This document shows, one piece after another, positions 1 to 8,827 of a stretch of 64,000 bases of DNA. Origin of the DNA: CAKZNE01 sp964485405 (lineage in GTDB: Bacteria; Bacteroidota; Bacteroidia; Flavobacteriales; Schleiferiaceae); assembly GCA_964485405.1 (NCBI GenBank), contig CAZAJG010000002.1, forward strand, positions 1-64,000, read 5' to 3'. Below the pieces are notes generated by a model. That model did not search any database. It had not been told where the DNA came from and saw only the letters and a list, made by a program, of their open reading frames with translations. Positions within the stretch are counted from its first letter, which is position 1. Every line of letters begins with the position of its first letter. The position numbers and the translations under genes are program-made.

Positions 1-1
1 G

Positions 2-277
2 GTTAAAGGGGATATTAATCCAGATACTGGCTTTGTGATGAATTTGGTCGATTTAAAAAACTTGATTCAAACACTCATTATTTCAAAACTAGATCATAGC
101 AATCTGAACCATGACGTTGATTTTATGTTAGGTAAATTCAGCAGTACGGAAGTACTAGCTGTAGAAATTTGGAAAATATTAGGGCCAGAAATCGAAAAAC
201 ACAAAGCCCTGCTTCATAAAATTAGGCTTGACGAAACTTTAAACAATGCTGTAGAATATTATGGGCCGAACGCCTAA
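2..277 (+). CDS. queD: QueD/PTPS-family 6-carboxytetrahydropterin synthase, 5' end missing
   Basis: The C-terminal 91 residues of a 6-pyruvoyl-tetrahydropterin synthase fold protein; the reading frame is open to the window edge, so the start lies outside. Visible family features are VKGDINPDTGFVMNL near the beginning, the LDHSNLN motif that carries a conserved Asp-His pair, an STEVLAVEIW helix (usually PTAENLA) and a C-terminal RLDETLNNAVEYYG with the conserved Glu. The family makes 6-carboxytetrahydropterin for queuosine, or tetrahydrobiopterin precursors; the queG gene at 46 kb fits a queuosine role. The N-terminal zinc ligands cannot be checked. Followed after 50 bases by fabD on the same strand. 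Confidence 0.85.
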   Translation, partial: VKGDINPDTGFVMNLVDLKNLIQTLIISKLDHSNLNHDVDFMLGKFSSTEVLAVEIWKILGPEIEKHKALLHKIRLDETLNNAVEYYGPNA

Positions 278-327
278 TTGCAGCATCAACCGCAAATACT
301 CTAAATACAACTAAACACGATTACAAT

Positions 328-1200
328 ATGAGAGCATACGTATTTCCAGGACAAGGAGCCCAATTTGTAGGCATGGGAAAAGAGCTTTATGAAAGTTCTG
401 CAGCATCGAAAGAGCTTTTTGAGCAAGCCAATGAAATATTAGGCTTTAGGATTACGGATATCATGTTTGATGGAGAAGCGGAAGATTTAAAACAAACCAA
501 AGTTACTCAACCGGCCGTTTTTCTTCATTCTGTGATTTTGGCTAAATCGTTGGAAAATTTTAGCCCGAATATGGTAGCAGGGCATTCTTTAGGAGAATTT
601 TCAGCACTGGTAGCCAATCAAACTTTAAAGTTTGAGGATGCTTTAAGGCTCGTTAGTCAAAGAGCTTTAGCCATGCAAAAAGCCTGCGAAATTCAACCTT
701 CTACCATGGCTGCTGTTTTAGGCCTAGAAGATGCCATAGTTGAAAACCTATGTACCGAAACAGAAGGAATAGTGGTTGCAGCAAATTACAATTGCCCTGG
801 GCAATTGGTAATCTCAGGCGGTGTAGATGCGATTAATGCGGCTTGCGAAAAAATGAAAGAGGCGGGAGCCAAACGTGCTTTAGTTCTGCCAGTTGGAGGA
901 GCATTCCACTCCCCTCTTATGAAACCCGCAGAAGAGGAATTGGCGAAAGCTATTTCTGAAACAGAGTTTAACACTCCTATTTGCCCAGTATACCAAAACG
1001 TTACTACCACGGCTGTAACCGATCCGAATGAGATCAAACAAAATCTAATTGCGCAACTTACGGCTCCGGTAAAATGGACACAGAGTGTTCAAAATATGAT
1101 TGCAGATGGTGCTACCGAATTTACAGAAGTAGGCCCTGGTAAAGTACTTGCAGGTTTGGTCAAGAAGATAGACCGGAGCATGCCAACCATTAACGCTTAA
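328..1200 (+). CDS. fabD: Malonyl-CoA:ACP transacylase FabD
   Basis: Transfers malonyl from CoA to acyl carrier protein, the committed loading step of type II fatty acid synthesis, in the cytoplasm. The 290-residue length is normal for FabD. Visible motifs are the oxyanion-loop GQGAQ near residue 8, the nucleophile elbow GHSLGEF near residue 85 with the catalytic Ser, and the catalytic His in GGAFHSPLM near residue 195. The family-typical VGPGKVLAGLVKKI occurs near the C-terminus. The ATG start sits directly before the first strand of the fold. It is followed after 11 bases by mvaD, so the two are probably cotranscribed. Confidence 0.96.
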   Translation: MRAYVFPGQGAQFVGMGKELYESSAASKELFEQANEILGFRITDIMFDGEAEDLKQTKVTQPAVFLHSVILAKSLENFSPNMVAGHSLGEFSALVANQTLKFEDALRLVSQRALAMQKACEIQPSTMAAVLGLEDAIVENLCTETEGIVVAANYNCPGQLVISGGVDAINAACEKMKEAGAKRALVLPVGGAFHSPLMKPAEEELAKAISETEFNTPICPVYQNVTTTAVTDPNEIKQNLIAQLTAPVKWTQSVQNMIADGATEFTEVGPGKVLAGLVKKIDRSMPTINA

Positions 1201-1211
1201 GATTACTGCCT

Positions 1212-2252
1212 TTGGAACTTTATACCGCCTGGCAAAGCCCATCCAACATTGCTTTAATTAAGTATTGGGGAAAATATGCCAATCAAATTCCGGCTAACCC
1301 TAGCATTAGTTTTACCCTTAGTGAATGTCATACACAAACTGAACTTCGCTTGGTGGATAATAAAACGACTACGGATCCATTTGATTTTGATGTTTGGCTG
1401 GAGGGAGAATTAAAAGGTGATTTTAAACCTAAAATTCAGAAATTTCTAAAATCCATAGAAGGAGAGTTGGGCTTTTTGAAAGACCACAAACTAGAGATTA
1501 AAACTTCAAATAGCTTTCCGCATAGCAGCGGGATTGCTTCCAGCGCCTCAGGCATGAGCGCCTTAGCTCTGGGTCTTCTATCTCTAAAGGAAGAAATTAC
1601 GGGAATAAAAGAAGCTGATTTTTACCAAAAAGCAAGTATTTGGTCTCGACTTGGATCTGGTAGTGCAAGCCGTTCTGTATATGGAGGCCTTGTAGAATGG
1701 GGGAAGTTTAAGGGCTTAGAAAGCAGCCATAACGAATATGCTGTACCCTATTTGGGCGAAACACATTCCGTTTTCAAAACCTTTAAAGACTATGTTTTAT
1801 TAGTAGAAGTAGGTTCAAAAAGTGTATCGAGCACAGCTGGACATGGTTTGATGAACAATCACCCATATTCAGAGTCTCGATTTAAGCAAGCACATACCAA
1901 CATGACTCGGTTATTTGATATTCTAAAATCAGGAGATTTAGAGGATTTCGGGAACTTAGTTGAGAGTGAAGCGCTTACACTTCATGCCATGATGATGACC
2001 TCCAATCCATATTTCATTTTAATGAAACCCAATACAGTGGCAGTTCTTGACAAAATATGGGCTTTTAGAAAAGAAACTAAGCTTCCGCTTTACTTTACTT
2101 TGGACGCTGGAGCGAATGTTCATTTGCTGTTTCCAGAGGAAATCGAACCATCTGTAAAAGAATTTGTTATAGATTCGTTAACAGTATATTTGAAAAACGG
2201 TCAGTATATTTGCGATCAGGTGGGTTTAGGCCCCAAAAAAATCAATACATGA
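1212..2252 (+). CDS. mvaD: Diphosphomevalonate decarboxylase
   Basis: Converts mevalonate 5-diphosphate to isopentenyl diphosphate with ATP hydrolysis, the last dedicated step of the mevalonate route. The signature SPSNIALIKYWGK lies near residue 10, the GHMP phosphate-binding loop SSGIASSASGMSA near residue 100, and SRLGSGSASRSVYGG with catalytic residues near residue 150; FTLDAGANVH follows near the C-terminus. Length (346 residues) is normal. The start is TTG: there is no in-frame ATG between the fabD stop and the conserved N-terminal motif. The stop overlaps the ATG of the next gene (ATGA), implying translational coupling with the kinase. Confidence 0.95.
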   Translation: MELYTAWQSPSNIALIKYWGKYANQIPANPSISFTLSECHTQTELRLVDNKTTTDPFDFDVWLEGELKGDFKPKIQKFLKSIEGELGFLKDHKLEIKTSNSFPHSSGIASSASGMSALALGLLSLKEEITGIKEADFYQKASIWSRLGSGSASRSVYGGLVEWGKFKGLESSHNEYAVPYLGETHSVFKTFKDYVLLVEVGSKSVSSTAGHGLMNNHPYSESRFKQAHTNMTRLFDILKSGDLEDFGNLVESEALTLHAMMMTSNPYFILMKPNTVAVLDKIWAFRKETKLPLYFTLDAGANVHLLFPEEIEPSVKEFVIDSLTVYLKNGQYICDQVGLGPKKINT

Positions 2253-3187
2253 GCAAAAGCCCATTATACTATGCTAAAATTCTCCTTTTCGGGGAATACG
2301 GCATAATCAATGATTCAAAAGGTCTTTCTATACCCTATAACTACTATCAAGGCGCTTTTAAGCAAACTGACGAGTTGAAAGGGAAAGCTTTAAAATCCAA
2401 CCAAAGCCTACAGAAATACTTAAACCACCTTCAAAAACTTCATCAAACCGAAGAAATTATTGCGCCTTTAGATCTTACTTCTTTAGAAGCAGATATTGCC
2501 GCTGGTGTATACTTTGACAGCAGCATTCCAGAAGGTTATGGTGTTGGCAGTAGTGGGGCTTTATGCGCAGCTATATACGATCGCTACGCCCTAAATAAAA
2601 TAGATTCAGAAGAAGGTGTAGACAGAGAGTCCATATTAACACTTAAAAAAGTGTTTGGACAAATGGAATCCTATTTTCATGGTAAGAGCAGTGGATTAGA
2701 TCCGCTTATTTGTTATTTACAACTTCCGGTTCTTATTGACTCTAAAGAGGAATTAGGAGCTGTTTCATTACCTGAGGCAGGTACCGGAAAAGGGGCTATC
2801 TTTTTGTTAAATAGTGGTCAACCTGGCGAAACACAACCTATGGTAAACATTTTTATGGAAAAGATGAAAAATCAGGGTTTTAGAAGTGTGATGAAAGATC
2901 AATTCACCACGTATAACGATGCTTGTATTCAAGCATTTTTGAAAGGTGATACCAAACCCTTATTCAGCAATCTTAAAAAACTGAGTAATTTGGTATTGGA
3001 GTATTTCTCTCCAATGATTCCCATTCAGGTAAAAGAATTATGGGAAAAAGGAATTGAAACAAACGACTATTACCTGAAGCTTTGTGGTTCTGGTGGTGGT
3101 GGTTTTGTGTTAGGCTTTACCAAAGATTACGACAAAGCCCAAGAGATTCTTCAAGACTATAATCCAGAACTGATACATCGTTTTTAA
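2249..3187 (+). CDS. GHMP kinase, probable mevalonate kinase
   Basis: A 312-residue GHMP-superfamily kinase. The N-terminus shows AKILLFGEYGI, the GHMP entry motif; the ATP loop PEGYGVGSSGALCAA is near residue 90; the substrate-pocket segment YFHGKSSGLDPLICY is near residue 145; and motif 3 LCGSGGGGFVLGF is near the C-terminus. Its position between mvaD and a prenyltransferase points to mevalonate phosphorylation. Phosphomevalonate kinase activity cannot be excluded from sequence alone. The start was set at the ATG overlapping the mvaD stop rather than an upstream in-frame codon, because it begins directly at the conserved fold. Confidence 0.85.
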   Translation: MSKSPLYYAKILLFGEYGIINDSKGLSIPYNYYQGAFKQTDELKGKALKSNQSLQKYLNHLQKLHQTEEIIAPLDLTSLEADIAAGVYFDSSIPEGYGVGSSGALCAAIYDRYALNKIDSEEGVDRESILTLKKVFGQMESYFHGKSSGLDPLICYLQLPVLIDSKEELGAVSLPEAGTGKGAIFLLNSGQPGETQPMVNIFMEKMKNQGFRSVMKDQFTTYNDACIQAFLKGDTKPLFSNLKKLSNLVLEYFSPMIPIQVKELWEKGIETNDYYLKLCGSGGGGFVLGFTKDYDKAQEILQDYNPELIHRF

Positions 3188-3188
3188 T

Positions 3189-4073
3189 GTGAAGTTAAAC
3201 CGAAGGCAAAAGTTATACATCTTTAAGCTCTCGGCACTATTCTCTTTGGTGAGATGGTACAACATCTTTTTTTTAGCACTATCTCAGTATTTAGCTACTA
3301 TTTTTATTCTGAACGATCAAAAAAACTGGCTGCACACACTTAAAAATGTAGATCTCCATTTAATTGTATTTGCCTCTTTGTTTAGTGTAGCTGGCGGCTA
3401 CATCATCAACAACTTTTACGATCTTGAAAAAGACTTGATCAATAGGCCCAATAAAACCATTTATGAAAAGATTATACGCCAATCCACTACCTTAAGGATC
3501 TACTTTCTATTCAATTTCATTACGGCTATTCTCGCTCTATCCGTTTCATTTAACGTTTTTATCTTTTTCAGCCTCTTTGTTTTTTCCCTGTGGTTTTATT
3601 CTCATAAACTCAAGAAAATTACTTTTATCGGAAACCTCATAGCTTCCCTACTGGCCATTACACCCTTCTTTGCCATTTTCCTGTATTACAATTTGGAAGA
3701 TTTGCTCGTTCTTACCTATGTAACCTTCATCTTACTGATCATATTTCTAAGAGAGATTATTAAAGACCTTAAAACTTTAAAAGGGGATATTATCATGGAA
3801 TACAATACCCTTCCTGTACGCTTAGGTGTGCGTAAAACAAAATGGCTCATAACCGGCTTTGCCTTGAGTGGGATTATTCCTGTAAGTGCTATTTTTATTA
3901 AAACCCACTTTTCAGGGATTAGTTTTTACCTCTTATTAGGCCTTTCATTGCTCTTACTTTCTTTGTTGTATTTGGCTAAAGCCGAAGAAAAAAAGCATTA
4001 CATCGTATTAAACAATTTATACCGTGTTTTAATTATTGGAGGTATTTTGAGTTTGGTGCTAATTGGTCATTAA
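3189..4073 (+). CDS. UbiA-family prenyltransferase
   Basis: An integral membrane protein of 294 residues with about eight or nine hydrophobic segments. It carries the two Asp-rich motifs of the UbiA family: NNFYDLEKDLINRPNKT near residue 77 and REIIKDLKTLKGD near residue 190, which bind prenyl diphosphate through magnesium. The family attaches isoprenyl chains to an acceptor. Homologs at this place in Bacteroidota are usually annotated as geranylgeranylglycerol-phosphate geranylgeranyltransferase-like; that acceptor is inference. The start is GTG, two bases after the kinase stop, so it is the third gene of the isoprenoid block. No signal of its own is visible. Confidence 0.85.
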   Translation: MKLNRRQKLYIFKLSALFSLVRWYNIFFLALSQYLATIFILNDQKNWLHTLKNVDLHLIVFASLFSVAGGYIINNFYDLEKDLINRPNKTIYEKIIRQSTTLRIYFLFNFITAILALSVSFNVFIFFSLFVFSLWFYSHKLKKITFIGNLIASLLAITPFFAIFLYYNLEDLLVLTYVTFILLIIFLREIIKDLKTLKGDIIMEYNTLPVRLGVRKTKWLITGFALSGIIPVSAIFIKTHFSGISFYLLLGLSLLLLSLLYLAKAEEKKHYIVLNNLYRVLIIGGILSLVLIGH

Positions 4074-4112
4074 TTCTTAAAGTACTACCCTGTAAACTTG
4101 AAAGGCTCACCC

Positions 4113-4120
4113 TATATTTG
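4113..4120 (+). promoter_or_regulatory. Bacteroidota -7 promoter box for the M20 peptidase
   Basis: TATATTTG matches the Bacteroidota -7 consensus TAnnTTTG, 20 bases before the ATG at 4141. No clear -33 TTTG is present at the usual distance. It sits in the 67-base gap after the prenyltransferase, so the peptidase may have its own promoter. Confidence 0.45.
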
Positions 4121-4140
4121 CGTACCATAAAATCATATAC

Positions 4141-5532
4141 ATGAACGATCAAAAACAATATATCCAAAACAATAAAGACCGCTTTTTAGACGAGCTCATG
4201 GACTTACTCAGAATTCCGAGTATTTCCGCAGATTCTGGTTATCATGACGATACTATTCGTACCGCTCAAGTGGTTGCCGACAGCTTAACAAAAGCAGGTG
4301 TTGACAAAGTAGAAATCTGTTCTACACCAGGTTATCCTGTAGTGTATGGAGAAAAAATGATCGACCCAGCTTTGCCCACTATTTTGGTATATGGACATTA
4401 TGATGTTCAACCACCAGATCCTATGGATTTATGGGAATCCGGACCTTTTGAGCCGGTTATTAAAAAAACAGATATACACCCCGAAGGAGCCATTTTTGCC
4501 AGAGGAGCCTGTGACGATAAAGGGCAAATGTATATGCATGTAAAAGCCTTTGAAACCATGAACAAAACCAACAGCTTAGCCTGTAACGTGAAGTTTATGA
4601 TTGAAGGAGAAGAAGAAATTGGTAGCGCCAATCTGGCTTGGTTTGTAGAAAGAAATAAAGAGAAGCTCAAAAATGATGTCATTCTCATCTCAGATACTGG
4701 AATATTGAGCAACGACAACCCTTCCATCACAACTGGATTAAGAGGTTTGAGTTATGTGGAGGTTAAGTTAACTGGACCGAATAGAGACTTACACTCTGGT
4801 TTATATGGAGGTGCTGTAGCCAACCCAATCAATATTTTAACTAAGATGATTGCTTCACTTCACGATGAAGACAATCATATCACCATACCCGGTTTTTACG
4901 ATAAAGTGGAAGTTTTATCCAGCGAAGAAAGAGCTGAAATGGCCAAAGCTCCTTTTGATCTTGATGCTTACAAGAAGGCGCTTGACCTTGGTGATGTATG
5001 GGGAGAAAAAGGATACAGCACCATGGAGCGCGCTTCCATTCGTCCAACCTTAGATGTAAATGGTATTTGGGGCGGCTATACCGGTGAAGGTGCAAAAACC
5101 GTTATTGCATCCGAAGCTTTTGCTAAGATTTCTATGCGATTGGTTCCTGGTCAAGATCCAGAAGAAATAACACAGTTGTTTGTAGACCATTTTAACAATA
5201 TTGCTCCAGATGCAGTGAAGGTAGAAGTTACTCCACATCATGGTGGTGACCCCTATGTTTCCCCTACCGATAATCCTGGTTATCAGGCAGCAAGCCAAGC
5301 CATGGAAGAATCTTATGGAAAAAAACCCATCCCAGTAAGAAGCGGTGGTAGCATCCCTATTGTGGCTTTGTTTGAAAGAGAACTTAACTCCAAATCTATT
5401 TTGATGGGCTTTGGGTTAGATTCTGATGCCATTCACTCCCCAAATGAACATTATGGTGTTTTTAACTATTTAAAAGGGATAGAAACCATTCCTCTATTCC
5501 ATAAACATTATGCCCAGCTCAAAAAAGACTAG
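4141..5532 (+). CDS. M20-family dipeptidase/metallopeptidase
   Basis: A 463-residue dinuclear-zinc peptidase of family M20 (ArgE/DapE/CPG2-like, near the dipeptidase/CNDP branch). Metal and catalytic residues are visible in VYGHYDVQPPDP (His and catalytic Asp, near residue 85), GACDDKGQ (bridging Asp), EGEEEIGS (general-base Glu and metal Glu, near residue 157), LISDTG, and the C-terminal HSPNEHYGV (metal His). The dimerisation domain contains RDLHSGLYGG near residue 218. No signal peptide is seen, so it probably acts in the cytoplasm on dipeptides or related amides; the exact substrate cannot be told. A strong hairpin terminator follows. Confidence 0.93.
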   Translation: MNDQKQYIQNNKDRFLDELMDLLRIPSISADSGYHDDTIRTAQVVADSLTKAGVDKVEICSTPGYPVVYGEKMIDPALPTILVYGHYDVQPPDPMDLWESGPFEPVIKKTDIHPEGAIFARGACDDKGQMYMHVKAFETMNKTNSLACNVKFMIEGEEEIGSANLAWFVERNKEKLKNDVILISDTGILSNDNPSITTGLRGLSYVEVKLTGPNRDLHSGLYGGAVANPINILTKMIASLHDEDNHITIPGFYDKVEVLSSEERAEMAKAPFDLDAYKKALDLGDVWGEKGYSTMERASIRPTLDVNGIWGGYTGEGAKTVIASEAFAKISMRLVPGQDPEEITQLFVDHFNNIAPDAVKVEVTPHHGGDPYVSPTDNPGYQAASQAMEESYGKKPIPVRSGGSIPIVALFERELNSKSILMGFGLDSDAIHSPNEHYGVFNYLKGIETIPLFHKHYAQLKKD

Positions 5533-5554
5533 GCCCCAACGAAAACAAACGATT

Positions 5555-5595
5555 AAAACACCCGATCCTCTTTTTGAAAGGAACGGGTGTTTTTA
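5555..5595 (+). terminator. Intrinsic terminator after the M20 peptidase
   Basis: AAAACACCCG (5555-5564) pairs perfectly with CGGGTGTTTT (5584-5593). The stem ends in a T-run. It lies 22 bases after the peptidase stop. Confidence 0.85.
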
Positions 5596-5636
5596 TATCC
5601 GTTACCTTTATCCTATAAACATTCCACACTCACCCT

Positions 5637-7715
5637 ATGCTTAAGCCCATTGTAAAAACCTGGATTTGCGTATTCCTTTCTCACCTATTCATACAATGTC
5701 AGGCTCAAAAAAATCACACTATGGAAAAAGAGCACTCCAATGCCCTCATCAATGAAACCAGCCCTTACTTATTGCAACATGCTCATAATCCGGTAAACTG
5801 GATGCCTTGGGGAGATGAGGCCTTTGAAAAAGCAGGGGAAGAAAACAAATTGGTTATTGTAAGCATAGGATATTCCGCATGCCATTGGTGCCATGTAATG
5901 GAAAGAGAAAGCTTTGAAGACTCTGCCGCTGCCGCTCAAATGAATGCGCAATTTATTACGGTAAAAGTAGACCGAGAAGAAAGGCCAGATGTGGATCAAA
6001 TCTATATGACAGCGGTACAATTAATGACCGGACAAGGAGGTTGGCCACTAAATGTGGTTACTCTACCGGATGGACGGCCTGTTTGGGGCGGAACTTATTT
6101 CCCAAAAGAAAATTGGCTCAACGCCTTAAATGGCATTTATGAAATTTATAGAGATGAACCCGAAAAGGTGCTTGAATACGCGGAGAAGCTTACAGAAGGA
6201 GTTATCCAGTCTGAGTTGGTAACCGTTAACCCAAACAAAGCTGAATTTGATAAAGAAGAGTGCGATGTGATTTTATCCAACTGGCAATCGCAGTTTGATG
6301 CAGAAAAAGGAGGCCCCAACAGAGCACCTAAATTTCCAATACCAAATAACTATCAATATCTTCTACAATATGCTCATCTAAGCGGATCAAAAATTGCTCT
6401 GGAGCACGTGGAGCGCACATTAACACAAATGGCCTATGGAGGCATTTACGATCAAATTGGTGGTGGTTTTGCTCGTTACTCTACGGATGAACTATGGAAA
6501 GTTCCTCACTTTGAAAAAATGCTCTATGACAATGCTCAACTCGTAAGCCTTTACAGTGAAGCTTATCAAAAGTTCAATAATCCATTATACAAACAAACAG
6601 TTATCCAAACCTTAGAGTGGATAGAAAGGGAATTGACTGGCCCCGATGGAGAGTTCTACTCTGCCTTAGATGCAGACAGTGACGGAGAAGAAGGCAAGTT
6701 TTACGTTTGGAAAAAAGAAGAGTTACAAGCCATTATTCCCGAGGCGGATTGGGCCAGTTTTCAAAGCTATTACCATGTAAATACCAAAGGTTTTTGGGAA
6801 CATAGAAACTACATCCTACTGAGAGATGACGACTCTCCCGCCATTGAGCGTAAAAAAGTAGAGGAATGGAACGCCTTGCTCATGAAAGAGAGAGATAAGC
6901 GCGTTCGTCCGGGTTTAGATGATAAATCCCTCACCAGCTGGAACGCCATGATGATTACCGCTTATTTGGATGCCTATGTTGTTTTTGAAAAAGAGGAATA
7001 CTTAAAAGCAGCTGAAAAAAATGCAAAATGGCTACTAAAAAATCAATGGATAAAAGATGGGCAATTACTACATTCCTATAAAAAAGGAGAAAGTAAAATA
7101 GATGGGCTTTTGGAAGATTACGCCTTTTCCATACAAGCTTTTATGAAGTTATTTGAAGTAACCACAGAAGAGGAATACCTCAACTATGCGCAAACACTGA
7201 TGGAAAAATGTCAAACCGACTTTTTAGATACCAACAGTCAATTATTTTTTACCAGAAGTTTAAACGGTAAGCAACTGATAGCGAAAAGCTTAGAAACTAC
7301 AGATAACGTAATACCCGCTTCTAATTCGGTAATGGCTAACAATCTGTTTTTGCTTAGTCATTACCTAGATAAACCCAAGTATAAAGAGCAGGCCAAAATC
7401 ATGTTGAATCAGGTAAAGGATCGCATGATTCAATATGGCGAAAGTTACAACAATTGGGCGCAGCTTACGCTCAAACTCACCTATCCCTATTACGAAGTAG
7501 CTATAGCTGGCAAAGAGGCTCAGGAAAAATATTTGACCCTTAAAAAGGAATACATCCCAAATGCACTTTGGATAAACACGCAGAAAGAAAGTGATTTACC
7601 TCTATTGGAAAATCGATATTCAAAAGGGCAGACTTTGATTTATGTGTGTCAAAACAAAGTGTGTCAATTGCCGGTTCAAAATGAGTCGGAAGCCTTAAAA
7701 CTGATTGGGCATTAA
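5637..7715 (+). CDS. Thioredoxin-fold DUF255 (YyaL/SPATA20-like) protein
   Basis: A 692-residue protein of the DUF255 family. The N-terminal thioredoxin-like domain has NPVNWMPWGDEAF and the CxxC-type SACHWCHVMERESF near residue 80. A six-hairpin, glycosidase-like helical region follows, with GGIYDQIGGGFARYS, VPHFEKMLYDNAQL and LTSWNAMMI. The biochemical role of the family is not settled. Unlike many homologs, this one begins with a hydrophobic stretch (residues 5-22) that looks like a signal peptide, so it may be exported. The sequence TACCTTTA at 5603 resembles a -7 box 26 bases before the start. It stands alone between two terminators. Confidence 0.88.
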   Translation: MLKPIVKTWICVFLSHLFIQCQAQKNHTMEKEHSNALINETSPYLLQHAHNPVNWMPWGDEAFEKAGEENKLVIVSIGYSACHWCHVMERESFEDSAAAAQMNAQFITVKVDREERPDVDQIYMTAVQLMTGQGGWPLNVVTLPDGRPVWGGTYFPKENWLNALNGIYEIYRDEPEKVLEYAEKLTEGVIQSELVTVNPNKAEFDKEECDVILSNWQSQFDAEKGGPNRAPKFPIPNNYQYLLQYAHLSGSKIALEHVERTLTQMAYGGIYDQIGGGFARYSTDELWKVPHFEKMLYDNAQLVSLYSEAYQKFNNPLYKQTVIQTLEWIERELTGPDGEFYSALDADSDGEEGKFYVWKKEELQAIIPEADWASFQSYYHVNTKGFWEHRNYILLRDDDSPAIERKKVEEWNALLMKERDKRVRPGLDDKSLTSWNAMMITAYLDAYVVFEKEEYLKAAEKNAKWLLKNQWIKDGQLLHSYKKGESKIDGLLEDYAFSIQAFMKLFEVTTEEEYLNYAQTLMEKCQTDFLDTNSQLFFTRSLNGKQLIAKSLETTDNVIPASNSVMANNLFLLSHYLDKPKYKEQAKIMLNQVKDRMIQYGESYNNWAQLTLKLTYPYYEVAIAGKEAQEKYLTLKKEYIPNALWINTQKESDLPLLENRYSKGQTLIYVCQNKVCQLPVQNESEALKLIGH

Positions 7716-7724
7716 ATGATTTTA

Positions 7725-7778
7725 TCCCTTCCCTGTTTTTAGCAGATTAAAATCAATACGCTAAAAACAGGGAAGGGA
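7725..7778. terminator. Bidirectional terminator between convergent genes
   Basis: Perfect 19-base inverted repeat: TCCCTTCCCTGTTTTTAGC at 7725-7743 and its complement at 7760-7778, separated by 16 bases. It lies between the + strand DUF255 stop (7715) and the - strand stop at 7783, so it can serve both. Confidence 0.85.
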
Positions 7779-7782
7779 ATGC

Positions 7783-8817
7783 TTACAAGATGTGTTTTCC
7801 TAAAAATCGATCTACCACATCGTTCCACTTTTTAAAAGCTCTTTCCCGTTGATCGTTTAAACGATTGTTGGTGTTGTTAAACCCATTCACACCTTTGTTG
7901 TAGGCTTCTAAAGCTGAATTGTACTGATCCACATCTTCTTGGGTTTTGGATCCTCCTTTAGCCTCTACCGCTTGTTTAATTTTTTCGAAATTGTCTTTTT
8001 TCACCATAAAATCATTGAGCTTAGGCAGTTCTTTATCCGCTTCTTTTTGCAAAAATCGAAGTACTTGCATGCAAGCTTGTTTTAAGCTAGCATCTCCTTG
8101 ATAATTTTCAAAAGCACGAAGCTTTCCCATCGCTTCTTTGGAGTAGGAACTTAACGCATTTCGATTTTGTTCCATAGCCGCTAAATCTCCTGCCGCCATA
8201 GCCTCTAGGTAATATACTTCCTGCTTGTAACTCTTAAAAAACAAGAGATACACATCATTGTAATAGGTGAAAACCTCATTCGCATTTGCTAACTTTTTAC
8301 CCAGCTTGGTTTTTTCTTCGGTTAACGTAATATTGTGGGTTTTTGCAAAATCACTTTCTACACTATTTAACTTTTCCAAGGCCATTTTTTGCTTTTCGTT
8401 CACCAACTCTTTGGCTAAAAGATAAGCCTCCATATCATCATAACTCTGCTCCGCAACTTCTTCCAAGTCTATAATTCGAGCATAATCTTCATTGATCATA
8501 TTATAACTTAACCCCAAATAGGATACTACAGAGTCTCGCAGTTGAGTATCGCCTTCATAATCCGGCATTCGTGCAATACTTTTCTTGGCGTTTTTTATAG
8601 TTTTAGCCAACTCGAGCCTCTTCTTTTCTATAGTTCTTGCCTTTTTCCCTTTCGCCACAGCTTTTGTATAATCCCACTGTTCTTTGCTGATTTGCTCATA
8701 CTGTTCTGATAAAGCAGACATATAAGCTATTGGACTATCATACTTTTGAGCGAAGCTATTTACATAAGCTACCATACTAAAAAGCACACACAAGAATAAG
8801 TTGGTTTTAATTTTCAT
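7783..8817 (-). CDS. Secreted all-helical protein, LIC11966-like
   Basis: A 344-residue protein with a clear signal peptide ending in SFAQ near residue 24. The remainder is charged and predicted helical, with heptad-like Lys/Glu/Leu stretches; no enzyme motif is seen. The pattern (Tyr-rich N-terminus, SPIAYMSALSEQY, then long helices) resembles the poorly characterised LIC11966-type surface proteins; that match is from memory and tentative. It begins 10 bases after the S41 protease gene and is almost certainly in the same operon, which suggests a periplasmic or surface partner or substrate of that protease. Confidence 0.6.
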   Translation of the reverse strand: MKIKTNLFLCVLFSMVAYVNSFAQKYDSPIAYMSALSEQYEQISKEQWDYTKAVAKGKKARTIEKKRLELAKTIKNAKKSIARMPDYEGDTQLRDSVVSYLGLSYNMINEDYARIIDLEEVAEQSYDDMEAYLLAKELVNEKQKMALEKLNSVESDFAKTHNITLTEEKTKLGKKLANANEVFTYYNDVYLLFFKSYKQEVYYLEAMAAGDLAAMEQNRNALSSYSKEAMGKLRAFENYQGDASLKQACMQVLRFLQKEADKELPKLNDFMVKKDNFEKIKQAVEAKGGSKTQEDVDQYNSALEAYNKGVNGFNNTNNRLNDQRERAFKKWNDVVDRFLGKHIL

Positions 8818-8827
8818 TAGATTGGCT

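Noticed and set aside
1045..1242. Minus-strand ORFs inside fabD and other genes
   Set aside because: Overlap strongly supported genes and show no family motif.
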